Shown: positions 23,775 through 35,685, counted from the stretch's first letter. The stretch: 64,000 nucleotides of DNA from Pomphorhynchus laevis (GCA_012934845.2 WNNJ02003665.1:463983-527982), one strand, 5' to 3'. Notes: generated by a model not told the origin, from the sequence alone. Made by a program: numbers and translations.

Positions 23775-23880
23775 AGATAGTTATTTCAGAGGAAATACAT
23801 CATTAGCATGTATTTGGCCCCGCTGCAATGTTGGGTAGAGGAGTTAGGGGCCTAACTCCTCTGGTAAACTTTTAAGAGGG
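23775..23880 (+). repeat. PLE 3' end with pseudoknot block, rearranged
   Basis: Follows the PLE coding end. GGCCCC at 23,815 pairs with GGGGCC at 23,846 (six pairs). The left strand of stem 2 is CTGCAATGTT, but the right strand is replaced by a foldback, GAGGAGTTAGGGG/CCTAACTCCTC, so only the first stem survives. Confidence 0.6.
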
Positions 23881-24049
23881 AAATTTTTAATAATTAAATA
23901 ATCAAATACGTTGTATTTGAACTTGATTTAAATTATAAAAATCTTAAATAATCTTTGATTATTTAATTATTAAATTTTGATTTAGCATTAGTATGTTTTG
24001 TTTAGTTTATAATTATATTAAATACGTATACTCAGATAGCTGATTTGAT

Positions 24050-24415
24050 TTATAACCAGAATAAGACACACTAAATAATCAAATTTCATCAGAGTAAATA
24101 CGTCATTAGCATGCGTTTGACTCCGCCGCTATGTTGGGTCGAAAAATAGGGACCAAAATCTGATAACATAGCAGTTCTTCCTGATAACCTATAATCCTTA
24201 TTCTGATACAACGTATGTTGTTTATTATTTAATTTATAAAAATTGACTTTTATTTTAAATTTCAATTTTAAATTTTAACTTGATATTAATTGTATTAAAT
24301 CTTATGTAAAAATTATTTAGCATTTATAATTATTTATTATTTAATTTTATTTATCATTATTTTTTATTTATAAATAATATAAAATACGTAGACTCGGTTA
24401 GCTGATCTGATTCAA
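24050..24415 (+). mobile_element. PLE-linked ~360-bp non-autonomous repeat, full copy
   Basis: Starts CAGAATAAGACACACTAAAT, then TTTCATCAGAGTAAATACGT. The pseudoknot block is at 24,119-24,174 (stem 2 GCTATGTT with AACATAGC, perfect; stem 1 weak). Next come TTCCTGATAACCTATAATCC and a long A/T-rich middle, and it ends AAAATACGTAGACTCGGTTA, GCTGATCTGATT. The copy at 35.9 kb has the same start, order and end, so these are real element limits. No coding region. Confidence 0.7.
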
Positions 24416-24419
24416 AGGT

Positions 24420-25280
24420 TTGATTTCTTATAAATATTAAAATTATTTTAATAATTATTTTAATTTCTTGAAATATTAAAATATTTTTGTGCATTTTGTT
24501 TTCTTTATTATACTTGAAATTTAAATTTCATTTTTGCTTTGTCACCTTTATCTTCGAAATGGGAAAAATTTGCTTACATCTAGTTTTCACTTTCAATGGA
24601 TAATATACACTTGCTTAAACGTCTCATCGAAACAAGACGTTGCCAATTCAGTTCAACGTTGATCTATAAATTTTCCAAATATTAAATGGAATATAAATTA
24701 CAAATTCGCAAAATCGGCTTTATTTTACATAATGCCTAATAGACAAATATCTTTTACGGTCAATATCAAATGGAGATAATGCACAGGTGACATTTATGAC
24801 GGATTGATTAGGTCAATAAATACGTTTGAACCTCAAATTTGCCATTATGTGTTTCAATGTCTGAACCTAAATTATTTTTATTTTTAAACATTAATTTCGG
24901 CAATACCAAACTTAAAAATAGCCAGACAACTCTTTTATTTTAAAAAAATATCATAATAAATAGATAAAGAATTTTTTATTTATGAATCTGTGTGAATTTT
25001 ACAAAAAAAGATCATTATTCAGTGATAAAAATTTATTCAGTTTATTTTAAATGAATTATAACTTTTAGTATATGAAGGAATTGGTTAAATGTGTTTGACA
25101 AACAAAATTTGGTATTTAATCAAAATAACAAAATGTATACAAAAATCTAAACAATTTAATAAAAATTTATATCAAAATATCTAAATTTTTAATTGGTTTA
25201 GTTTTATTACCCACACAGGATTGATGAAATAAAATAAATTATTTGTTAGAAATATACCCATTCTGATCTGTATTTTAAAT
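24420..25280. other. AT-rich stretch, nothing recognised
   Basis: No coding frame, repeat or RNA gene supported. Confidence 0.55.
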
Positions 25281-25281
25281 T

Positions 25282-25462
25282 TTTAAATATTCAGGAACAA
25301 TAAGGTATAGTTGAACGACAACATATATCGCTAGAACTACTAGCATCTTCAGAAATTAACACATTGTTAATTTCTGAAGATGCTAGTAGTTTTTAGCGAA
25401 ATATCAAACTAATTTCTGTTGTCATTAAACTATACCTGATTGTCCCTGGATATTTAAAAATT
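25282..25462. repeat. Large foldback with two head-to-head hammerhead-like hairpins
   Basis: An inverted repeat of about 85 bp per arm: AAATTTTTAAATATTCAGGA...GGTATAGTTGAACGACAACA pairs with the reverse complement region TGTTGTCATTAAACTATACC...CCTGGATATTTAAAAATTT. Inside the arms lie two copies of the PLE-type hairpin, minus strand at 25,325-25,352 and plus strand at 25,374-25,405 (CTGAAGAT, GCTAGTAGTTTTTAGC, GAAATATC). The only unpaired centre is about CAT. Probably two PLE ends joined head to head. Confidence 0.75.
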
Positions 25463-25999
25463 TAATAAATTATTTAAAACAATATTTATGCTAAATGCTG
25501 TAGTTATTTAAAGTTATTTAGAAATAACTTTAAAATGGAATTTGTAGACTGAATTTGAAATAATCTGATGAGCTGCTCACATCAAAAAGTAACAACACAG
25601 AATCAACACAAAGGAATAAAATAACGAGAAAATAAAACACAAAAAATTGCTAAATTGTAGCAGATAATCAATTAATTTAAACAAAATAGATTATTTAAAA
25701 TGGATTAATAATTACTTTTGTTTCCTTGCATTAATTTCCCTTACAAAATTTTTACAATTTATAAATTTTTTCTTTGAATTACCGTTTAGACGAAATATTA
25801 AAAGAAATAATTTATTTTATTTCATCAATGCTGTGTTGGTTATCAAACTAGGCCAGTTAAAAATGTCAGTCGGCACAAATGCAATTCTTAATGACATTTA
25901 AAATATCGATTTATCGAAATACTAAAAATATTATTGTAGTATTAAAAATGTTCGCAGTAAAAATTATTATAATATTATTAAATATTATTATAATATACT

Positions 26000-26170
26000 T
26001 ATACAGAAATCAAAATGGCAAGACGCCCGCATGAGGTAGAAATTTTTCGATTAAATTTTCGATTCCAGTTTGGAATCATCATCAGAAATTGTAAGTTTTT
26101 ATAACCATAAATTTTTTAATAAATTTGCTACCTCATGCGGGGTGTCTTGCCATTTCTATTTTGATAATTT
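26000..26170 (-). repeat. Foldback enclosing a hammerhead-like hairpin
   Basis: The arms are near-perfect copies of CAAAATGGCAAGACGCCCGC, ATGAGGTAG and its complement (26,013-26,043 and 26,130-26,165). Between them, on the minus strand at 26,057-26,085, is CTGATGAT, then GATTCC-AAACT-GGAATC, then GAAAA. This has the exact CUGAUGA core and a perfect six-pair stem II. The open frame across it on the plus strand is coincidental. Confidence 0.65.
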
Positions 26171-26527
26171 AACAGTGACCCCGAGCACCTTCCGTTTAAA
26201 TGAAACCTACACCGAAAAACTAAAACCAACAAAGTTTTCCAGTTTATGTGAGAATGATAATAAACGTCTCTTAAGAATGCTAATAAAAATCAGCTAACAT
26301 AAATAATACAGAAACATTAAATGTGGAAACTGGATTAGCAGCTGTGCCAATACACCAATACTGAAATGTAGCCTACTGATGTGGCTTATGTTAGAATTTA
26401 AAAAAATGCAGATTAGTGCAATCAATTTCAATACGAAAAAGTGCTGTAGAGAGTATTAAACATAAATTAAATTATTTATTAATTTAATATAAATCAAATC
26501 TAAATTATAAAATAAATTGTAAAACAT

Positions 26528-26625
26528 GTAAGCCAGACGCGAAAGAATGACGAATGCCGTTTCGTCATCACAATGACTCAGTGCCAGATCACCCACCACT
26601 GGATGCAGAGGAGGACTGGCAAATC
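26528..26625 (-). repeat. Solo partial copy of the 316-bp hammerhead repeat
   Basis: Matches the array at 15.7 kb (AAGCCAGACGCGAAAGAATG, GCCGTTTCGTCATCAC, CCACTGGATGCAGAGGAGGA). On the minus strand the core reads CTGAGTC: the ATGA part of CTGATGA is lost, and the left clamp is missing, so it cannot be an active ribozyme. It shows that this family moves or has moved beyond the array. Confidence 0.75.
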
Positions 26626-28480
26626 AATAATTTTAAATAAATAAAAATAAATAATTTTAATAAATTAAACAATAATTTTAATCAAATGTAAATTATATAC
26701 AGCATCCCGGCAAATAAATTTTTTATAAATAAAAAATTTCTGTAAAATGATATTAAATCGCGAGCAATTATTTCCCAGATCATTTGATCTGTAAAATGTA
26801 AGGGTGTTATACTGCTACATACTTTCATCCTAAGCCAATGTCAGCAAACAAGTGTACGAATATTATCAGGAACCAGTGACAACACGATCTAACTACCATC
26901 ATCATCCTGCGCAGGCTTAGTACTCAGTGGATCTTCATGGCGCAGGCACTGATCACTAACGTTTCAACATGCTGTAATACTTATATGGTCTATATAAAAT
27001 CCAGCTAGTCGTTGAAAAATTGAACGAAACATTCCTGCGAATTTATAGACTCCTTACCGGTCTGACACATTTCAAAATAGATTGTCAGTGCATGTCATCT
27101 GATCTGTGAAATGCAATTATGTAATACTGCGCTATGATTCAAACAATTATGAAATTAATTTGAAATCAAAAATTATTTCGCTTAAATTTGTAATATTAAG
27201 TTAACATTAAGTTTTTAACTTCGTAGAACTATAAAATTAGCAGCGAGGCTAATTATCGTCAGTTAACAGAAAGGTACTGAAACTTAAAGTGTAGCTGAAG
27301 GACTAGCAGCTAACTAGGTCCACTAATACTTAAAAGTAGCCTACTGATATTTTGGCTTATATAAGGATTTAAGAATATACAGAATAAGTGCTACATAATA
27401 ACCGTCTAGCCATTACATCCATTGCCTAAAAATATATATCATTTGTACAGCTTGTCATCTCAATAATAACTTTTTAAAATATTACGCTTCATCGTGTAAT
27501 TTTGACAATTTGAGAGACGAAAAATGACGTTTGAATTTTTAAATTTTTATAAATTATGATTTTATTAATTATAAATTTTTATAATCAACTAAATAATATT
27601 ATTTTTCATGTTAATTTTCAGTTTAAACTTTTCAAAGTATAAAATACGTTTCATTGTGTAATTTCGGCAACTTTAGAAACGAAAAATGACGTACATTAAA
27701 AGTACGCAAGTTAAAATGTTGATCTTAAAAAATCAACTAAAAGATCACAGTTACATTATTTGGAATTATGTGTCATTATTGAAGTGCGCAAAGATGCGCA
27801 TTATAAATTATCATAAAAGAAAGGATCCTTTTAAAAACGTTCGCAATTATTTATCTACGAAATTTTGAAACAACAAGTTCCATTTACAGAATCTGACTTA
27901 TCGACCAACTTCATAATTTAATCACATTAATTAAAGTAACTTTAATCTTTTAAATTTTATTTTTACGACACTTTTGAAATGCTATTCATGTGTATTCAAT
28001 CGTTTGCAATTACTTGATTTGCAATCTTTTTCTTTTTACAGTTCGTAAAATTTTATTAAGATGAAATTTATTATTTTTTTCAGATAGTAAAATTTTATTA
28101 TATGCTGATCGGCAAATTCTAGCATCATTGAAGCTTTTAAATGTTATGTACTCGCTGATAGATTGCATCTAATAGTTAACAAAATGGCACTGCATTTGTC
28201 AACACAATAATGAAAATACAGATGTCATTCAACCGTAAAGAATTTTCGAAAACATTTAAGCGTTTTAACAATTGATTTTAAAGTATAATCTACTTTTCTA
28301 AATCGACTGTGACGTTAAGTTTATTGCTGCGTTTACACATATAATGAAATTTCACGCAAAAAGACGATTCCAATAAACATGATTCCTAATCGAATTAAGT
28401 AAGTACAATAGATCGATAATTTAGATTAGACACAATCAGTAATAAAACATTATATATAATGTTTCATATAATGTTTTACA
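26626..28480. other. No gene recognised; weak dispersed repeat
   Basis: Two related pieces occur at 26,330-26,420 and 27,280-27,390 (both with GTAGCCTACTGAT...TTGGCTTAT or the like, then AAGTGCT), an unclassified repeat. 26,820-26,960 is somewhat richer in G/C without a frame. 27,686-27,868 is open but has no recognisable features. Confidence 0.45.
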
Positions 28481-28489
28481 TTATATATA

Positions 28490-29365
28490 TAATCTCAAGA
28501 GTTTCGTTTGAATCTGTATTGCTCGAGATTGCGCTAGCAATTCTTTCCACATGCTCGTGTAGATGTTTGAATCGAGCATATTCTTCAGCCTGCAAACTCT
28601 CGTCACTCCTAGACGGTCATTTGATAGCCGGCAGCCATCGTCAGTAAGATGAACTATCACACGCCGTTTTCGGCTGCCTCTGTGACATTGTGAAAATGCT
28701 TTTCCGACATCTAGCTTAAATTGTAGGTGGCGTGAACTCTTAAATCCTACAATCTGCAATGCAGACCATCATTAACAACCAGAGGATCAAACTTTCGGAT
28801 GCTTGACTGTAAGAAACCGAGATTGAGTGGATCGATTCTTTCTATGTAATAAGAGTTTCATTTGAATCGGTATTGCTCGAGATTGCGATTAGCAATTCTT
28901 TCCATATGTTTGTATAAGTGTTTGAATCGAGCATATTCTTTAGCCTGCAAACTTTCGTCACTCCTAGACGGTCATGTGATAGCCGGCAGCCATCGTCAGT
29001 AAGATGAACTATCACACGCCGTTTCGGCTGCCTCTGTGACATTGTGAAAATGCATTTCCGACATCTAGCTTAAATTGTAGGTGGCGCTAGCTCTTAAATC
29101 CTACAATTTGCAATGCAGACCATCATTAACAACCAGAGGATCAAACTTTTGGATGCTTGACTGTAAGAAATCGAAATTGAGTGAATCAATTCTTTCTATG
29201 TAATCTAAAGGTTTTGTTTGAATCGGAATTGCTCGAGATTGCGAATAACAATTCTTTCCATATGTTTGGTTAAGTTTTTGAATCGAGCATATTCTTCAGC
29301 CTGCAAACTCTCGTCACTCCTAGACGGTCATGTGATAGCCGGCAGCCATCGTCAGTTTGATCGTC
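28490..29365. repeat. Tandem repeat, period 355-356 bp, about 2.5 copies
   Basis: The landmark TTTGAATCGAGCATATTC occurs at 28,566, 28,921 and 29,277. The third copy breaks off near 29,357 in a TA-rich run. A fourth solo copy lies at 60.6 kb. Each full copy holds two interleaved seven-base pairings (in copy 2: GTGATAG 28,976 with CTATCAC 29,009; GGCAGCC 28,985 with GGCTGCC 29,026), so a pseudoknot is possible. Minus-strand frames of 60-90 codons cross each copy, but I recognise no protein in them. Unclassified; the monomer size resembles the 316-bp array but I find no complete hammerhead core. Confidence 0.7.
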
Positions 29366-32300
29366 AGTATATATACTATTATATACTAATATACATACTA
29401 TTTTAATATATATTGAAATAGTTGAATATATATAATAGCCTTTGTAATATTATGTCCTTATATTATGTTATATCTCTTTATATTATGTCCTACGTAAATG
29501 GCTGATCTCTAATCTGAAATTGCTGATCTCTAATTTTGAAAATTTGACATTTTCAAAATTAAAACTTAATTTTATTATATTTTGTAATAATTAATATTAA
29601 TAATTAATATAAATTAATTGTATTTTACTCAACTATCATGACCCTTTATGGGCCATGAGCGTTCCCAATGTATGAGTGTATCATCAGCGTATCAGCAACT
29701 GCTGTGGAAACATGCAAAGATCTGTTACATGATTTAAATCGTCTAGTCGTTCCATATATTGCCTACTAATTAAAATTGTATTATTAAAATAATTACCTTA
29801 AAATTTATTTATCTTCCGCTCAAAATCGTATTCCGCTAATTTATTTTACTCGCCGTCATATTGATTGCTCATTGAAGTTTAGTTTTGATTGAAAGCAATT
29901 TGAAATTAATTAATTTGAAATTTATAAATAATGATTAATCTAATCTTTTTTCAAGTTAATTGTTGAAATATAATTAAACAATCTTCATCATTTAGTACTT
30001 GAAAATTTGATTATTGTCTTGCAATTCTCATATTGCTGAAATGAAATTGCGACAATTAAATTTGATAATTTTAAATATAGTTTATTTTAAAGTTTGCGCT
30101 TTAATAAAATCAAATTTGTTTAACGCGCTTAAAAATTCTGTTTTAATTCCATCGAGTATTTTTAAATAATTTGGTTTGGTAGGTCTTCTTAAGGAAAATT
30201 TAAGTTAAATCTTCTATATTTTATTGCAAACAACTGATTATAAACGCTTCATTTGATATTTAAAACTTTGACGTTAAAAATTGACGCATTTAATTGTGCC
30301 TGTCTATAATGTCCAGTTGCCTGGTAAGCTGCTTCGCACTCTCAGAATGATAAAACTGCCGTTTTCACAAAGTCATCAATTATTTTTGCTACCCATAATT
30401 ATTGTCGACTGTCACCGTGATCGGTTTTCTCTTCGCCGAGTAGAATTGTCGGTCAAACAGCACACGTACACGCAGGAAAAATTTCTGTACTGTCGTGTTT
30501 CAATGAAGGCATTTCTATATTCCACACTCCTTAGCTTTTACTAAATCCAGTTCTTTTGCGACCGTTTTTCCATCTCCACCAATGACCCATGCCTGTACAA
30601 CAGTAGCTAAACGCACATGCCAATCTAACTTTGGAAAATAAATCGACATTAATGCCTCTCTGCGGATCGAACAGTTTTAACACTATATCTTCCTTAATTG
30701 CATCTGGTTTTCAACAAAAATGTAATTTGCGTCATTTTTGAATTAACTTGTTTAGCGCTTTAGCTTTGAATTAGGAAATCACTATTAAAAGACACTGGGA
30801 TTATAACACAGCAGCTGACAAATTCCTGCTATTGAAGGGTTATACAGTAATTTGATAGTTGTCTACTTTATCAAAATCTATTTGGTAGGAAACAGATTTT
30901 CAAAAATAGAGTATATTTTGCAAAGTAACTTTTGTCCTGCTTTAAGAACTGATTTAAATTATCAGAGCTTAAATTGCATTAGTCGAAAATTTCTCTAAAT
31001 AGCATAAATGCCATTCTAAGCTTGAAACAATGAAATTGGGTAAGTTCAAAGTTTTAAAATAAAATTATTTAAGTTTTAATTATTTACTTAAGTTAATCTA
31101 TGGAATGTATCAAGTATGAGTGTTATGAGTATTATTTTCACTAATAATCTTTTCTATACAACAAAACTGTCCATGAAAGCAAATTATATTAAATTTTTAT
31201 CGGTAAAGAAATTCAATACAAAGTATTGAATTGTAATATTTTTGTACAAGTATTGTAAAATTTTAGGGGCCGAAACTGATAAGATAGCAGTTTCTACTGA
31301 TGATTTATATCCCTTATTCAGATACATCGTCTATCATATATTAGTCATAATATACAATATTAAGAAAAAGATGTACTCAATTTTTACCTCAACCTGTGTA
31401 CTAATTGAATATAGCAGTCACTGGTTGGACGTTTACAGTTATTGCGAAGGAGGATCGCTTTTACAATTTAATAGGATTTTCAAAATAAGTACATTTTAGA
31501 TGGTTTATATCAGGCTTTCTCATTAATTCAACTAAATGTCTCAAGCTGTTTAGAATTGGAAACTTTGACGATTTAAATATTTATTGGTGCATATTCTATG
31601 TAAAGGTAAAGGCGTCAGCCTATTAAGGTTGACGCCTTAAAGTTAACAAATTTTTAAATTGACTCCTTGGTTCATAATCAATAAAAATTTGTTTATATTT
31701 TTAGTGCTTATGGGAATTAGAGTTAATTAATTAAATGTGCATTACCAAATAGAATTTTTTTAATCTTAATGTAGTTGCGAGTATTTTACGACTGCATTGT
31801 AATAAAGTCATTTTGTCGTTTTAAGTCATTTTCGAACTCAATGCTGTGAGTTAATTACATGATAAGATAATTAATAATAAGATTCTCTTGCTCGATAACT
31901 ATCATAATACGATAGCTTACATAATATTTATAATACTGTGGTATCGTAGTATTATACTCTATTATTTATACTGTATTATTATCAATATTAAACAATTAAA
32001 TGTAATTAATATTTTTTAATTATTATTTTATATGAATTATTATTAATAATTAATAATATACTGATGGATGTTATTCGCGTAAAGTACAAAATGAGCAGTT
32101 TAATCTGCATTAATTATTTTTATTGAATAAAATCTTTACATTTTGTTATTTAACAGTCCTTATGGCTATAAGGGTACCGACGCTTGAGCTTTTATTTCGT
32201 TCCATTTTATCACACACTATAAACTTCCAATTTACAAGAATTCAATCTACATGACTGTTAGTTACTAAAATATCATTGTTAATATACGTTCTTAATTATT

Positions 32301-32410
32301 TTAAGAATTAAATAATAATTTATTTTATTTTATTGTATTATATTATTAAATAAATTTACAAATGAGACATTTGTGCAAAGAAATAAATATGAATTAAATA
32401 ATAAGGTAGT
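29366..32410. other. No gene supported; possible remnant at 30.3-30.7 kb
   Basis: Mostly A/T-rich. 30,290-30,710 is richer in G/C, and on the minus strand several short open pieces follow each other (PDAIKEDIVLKLFDPQ, then WHVRLATVVQAWVIGGD, then FLRVRVLFDRQFYSAKRK), broken by stops. I do not recognise the protein; it may be a host pseudogene or a retroelement scrap. At 31,264-31,310 the right half of a PLE pseudoknot block is present (GGGGC, GATAAGATAGCAG). A nine-pair hairpin lies at 31,609-31,638 (AAGGCGTCA with TGACGCCTT). Confidence 0.45.
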
Positions 32411-32414
32411 TGCC

Positions 32415-32645
32415 TAGGGAGGGATCTGTAGCCGACCCCAAAAAGGATGCCGCATTCCCTCGTTGCACGGCGTCGCTGATTCGTTGGATTAGCTAGCTGA
32501 ATGCGCATTTATCATCGGTTGTCCGCCCCAACCTTGAACCAAGCTGCCTCAAAAATGTAAATGCGTTTGGTTCGACTGCGTCAAGTGTTTTGATGGCTAT
32601 GGGACGAACAAATACTGTCGATCATCGATGCAGCTGTATTTGCTT
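32415..32645 (-). pseudogene. C-terminal fragment of the RT/endonuclease-type LINE
   Basis: Minus strand reads FVRPIAIKTLDAVEPNAFTF, LRQLGSRLGRTTDDKCAFS, then a stop and LIQRISDAVQRGNAASFLGS. It matches residue by residue in pattern the end of the element at 4.7-7.6 kb (IVIETLEAV, ELGRRL, ISAAIQRGQ), but differs enough to be another subfamily. Its closer fit to the common QRIS.AVQRGNA motif means it was inserted separately. Nothing else of the element is present. Confidence 0.8.
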
Positions 32646-33440
32646 CGTTTATTAAATTTATTTTTCTTAATTTTTTATCCATTCTTAAATTATATATAAG
32701 AATGTTATATTTGTAAATAAAGAGTTAAAATCTGCAGTTAAGATTTTAATGTCTTTAGAATGTCTGTTTCTAATTAAGCTAGAGAAGTGTGGGCCATCCT
32801 TAATAAACGAAAATGATTATTAGAAAAAATATTTTAATTCTAAAAGCTACTATTGATATCGCTAGTGATATTTTTTAGTTCAAACTACAATTCCATAGAT
32901 TGAACTCTTGATAAAGAAATCTTAAATAATTTATTATTGTCATTTACACAAAGACGTAACTGTTTATTTGGATGTGGGATTACATTGATGGACTAATATT
33001 AATCTATTAATTTATTAATGTTATTTACACAAAGACGTAACTTTTTATTTGGATATGGATGTGGGATTACATTGATGGACTAATATTAATCCACTTGCAC
33101 CAATACTAACAGAAATATATGAGGTATTGGGAAAATAACTTTGTGAAGGATTTTTGTCTTGTAATTGATTGATACAATTATGTAGATAATGTGTTTAGCA
33201 CATTATAATGTGCTAAGTGAAACAAATTCTAAAGATCCTTCTATACAATGGAATATTGGTATAGAAACTAATGCTGGCTTATCTCAAATGTTTTAGTTTT
33301 ATAATTTTGAAAATTTATCCAACTAAAGTATACTTACGAATACTAAATGTTCTTCGAATATTTTAACTTTTATTATTTTGTTTTTAATTTAATTTGTTTT
33401 GTTTTTAAATTACAATTCCAATAATAAAATCTCAATAATC
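32646..33440. repeat. AT-rich spacer with a two-copy tandem repeat
   Basis: At about 32,938-33,100 TTACACAAAGACGTAACT, TTTATTTGGATGTGGGATTA and CATTGATGGACTAATATTAAT occur twice, the second copy with an extra ATGGAT. No gene seen. Confidence 0.7.
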
Positions 33441-33448
33441 TTGCCTAT

Positions 33449-33583
33449 ATGCCGCCTTCTTATAGTGATGGACACGGGGAATTGGGTCTATCCAGCTTAA
33501 ACCAAGTGCGCCGCCTTCTGTCTGAAGCATTCAGGGTCTCTCGCATACCTGAGGGTTCAGTGGAGGCGTACTATGGTGGGTAA
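33449..33583 (+). CDS. Candidate first coding exon, 44-codon frame
   Basis: In a strongly AT-rich setting this short stretch is GC-rich and open from ATG 33,449 to TAA 33,581 (MPPSYSDGHGELGLSS, then LNQVRRLLSEAF, then RIPEGSVEAYYGG). A splice donor, GG|GTAATC, sits just before the stop at 33,580, leaving two bases of a codon. Joining it to an acceptor at 42,403 (GATTAG|TTTTAAAATG) would enter the teneurin frame in phase and add residues GFK ahead of MRPQF. That acceptor has a poor pyrimidine tract and the distance is almost 9 kb, so the link is only a possibility. I do not recognise the peptide itself. It could also be an exon of another gene or a retroelement scrap. Confidence 0.35.
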   Translation: MPPSYSDGHGELGLSSLNQVRRLLSEAFRVSRIPEGSVEAYYGG

Positions 33584-33589
33584 TCTCGA

Positions 33590-35685
33590 CATATTTTTTT
33601 GTATTTTGTATAAATGACAAACTTTATGCTTTTAAGTTTAATAAACTGTTTGTGATTTCCTGAAAATGATTGGATTACAAATAAGTCATTCGTTCATGTA
33701 AATCTACGAAACTATTAGAAAAAATAAATGTAAATTTTAATGTTAGACTTTGTACAAATTCTTTCTATGAACTTTACATTGAACATCATATTTTGAGTGA
33801 TACATAAATATTATTGAAATGACATTGCAATTTAAAGACTACATAGTAATGACCTAGTAATGTTAGTCAATTAATTTAACAAGTGACACAACATGTCGTT
33901 TCAATGAATTAACATGTTGTACTTATTGTTTAAATATTTTCAGTCAATTTTTATACACGTGTTATTCTATACATTCAGTCGTCCAGAATGTGATTATAAA
34001 GGTTGTACTCGCCTTCCTCAGTGATCGTACTTAAATTGTAAGTGATATATTTAAATTACAGTAATTTGCATATACATACCGTCACCAACATTGGAATGCT
34101 AATGTTTTTGTTAATTGAAAAATCGTAACGTCAAAATGTTTGATTTTCTAGATAAGGTTATATTATGATCTTTAAAAACCTTTTTTGAACGATTTGCATC
34201 TATCATTTCAAATTAAAACTACCATGTCAATTTGCTTTAAGATCAAATACAAATTGGATTAAACACTACTTAAAACTATTACAATATCCCTACATTATGT
34301 CTAAAATTCATCTTCATCGACTCCTTATTGATCTCACAAATCATATGATTCATTTAAAAGTAGAAGTTATTAGTTAATTAATAGCTTTAATTAACTCAAT
34401 ATTATTGAATTAACTATGCATATTGATCCTTTATATTTCATTTCACGACTTGACACATTCATTTTACATCCAATATTTTGTAATCAACCAACTAAGCCCA
34501 ATTCAGTTCATAATTCTTCAATCACTCCCGTCCTCACTTAATTTACATATGATTTATCGTTTGAGGCGATTCTCTAAAATGGTTTACTGCATGAAATGAT
34601 TTTATAATCCCTTTTATTACAACACGATCAAAAATATTGCTGCTTATCTGGCTATCTTATGTCCATTAAAACAAAAATTACACGAGCTTAAAAGCATTCT
34701 TTCTATTGAACGCTGTTTCGTTAATGTGATCATCTGCTGAGGATCATATTTCATTTATTCTACTTCCCTTTAAATAACTGAATTCGCTATCTTTCGTTTA
34801 CCATCGCCCTTTGATCACTTAAGCGGCAACTTTGATATACCGACAAATATGGTAATCAAGCTGTTGTACAAAAATCAAGTCTTATTTGAAATTAGATTAT
34901 AACGCCTCATAAGTTTCTCATGTGTCAATAACGAAATTGAGCAAGTGAAGCGTATAATCCTGGTTCATTTGAGTATATTTCACAAATTCCTTATGCCCAA
35001 TAAGTAGATCACAATGGGACTAATACAAGTAAGCGTACCTTAACATTTTTATATTTGAAATTAGTCAAAAGTGTTATCTTAACGGTAATTAATTTATTTC
35101 ATACCGTTTAAACAAAAATTACGTACTAATTTGAACTTATTTCAAAATACGGGTGTTGTCAATATTGTCCAAAGGAAATAATTGTTTTTAATTGAGTTCT
35201 AAATTTTTCCAAATTCCAAAATACCCGTGTCATTCAACAATAATAATGCTTAAACGTCAATTTGTATTTGGTACTTTTAATAGAAAACAGTGTCTTCTCA
35301 AAGATCTTCTCAAATTAAGAATTGAACAAAAATGAAATATATTGCGTTATTTTGGTGAGGTATATGCTGCTTTTTAAACTTCAATGTCGAGTTTCTACAT
35401 TTGTATCCAAGATACAAGTCGTTTAGGGTTACCACTGCTGCACAGTATTCGCAATTATTGTTTTGAGGTAATATAAAGTGGCGAATCCTTTGCTATTGAT
35501 AATGTAGTAAGGGAAATAAATATTCATTTTTTAGGATTGTAAGTCTGCAAAGAAACTGTTTTCCTCTTGTAATTAAATAGCGTCGCTCTTCATTCCTTAT
35601 TATTGTATTCGTTTTCCAGATTAGATTTTTATTTGTATAGATGCTTATTTTTAAATAAATGCGATGAAATTGATTAGATGAAATT
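33590..35685. other. AT-rich stretch, nothing recognised
   Basis: No coding frame, RNA gene or mobile element is supported. If the exon at 33.45 kb is real this would be intron or intergenic DNA. Confidence 0.5.

Noticed and set aside
26070-26297. 75-codon plus-strand frame
   Set aside because: Overlaps a foldback repeat and a hairpin on the other strand; composition looks non-coding.
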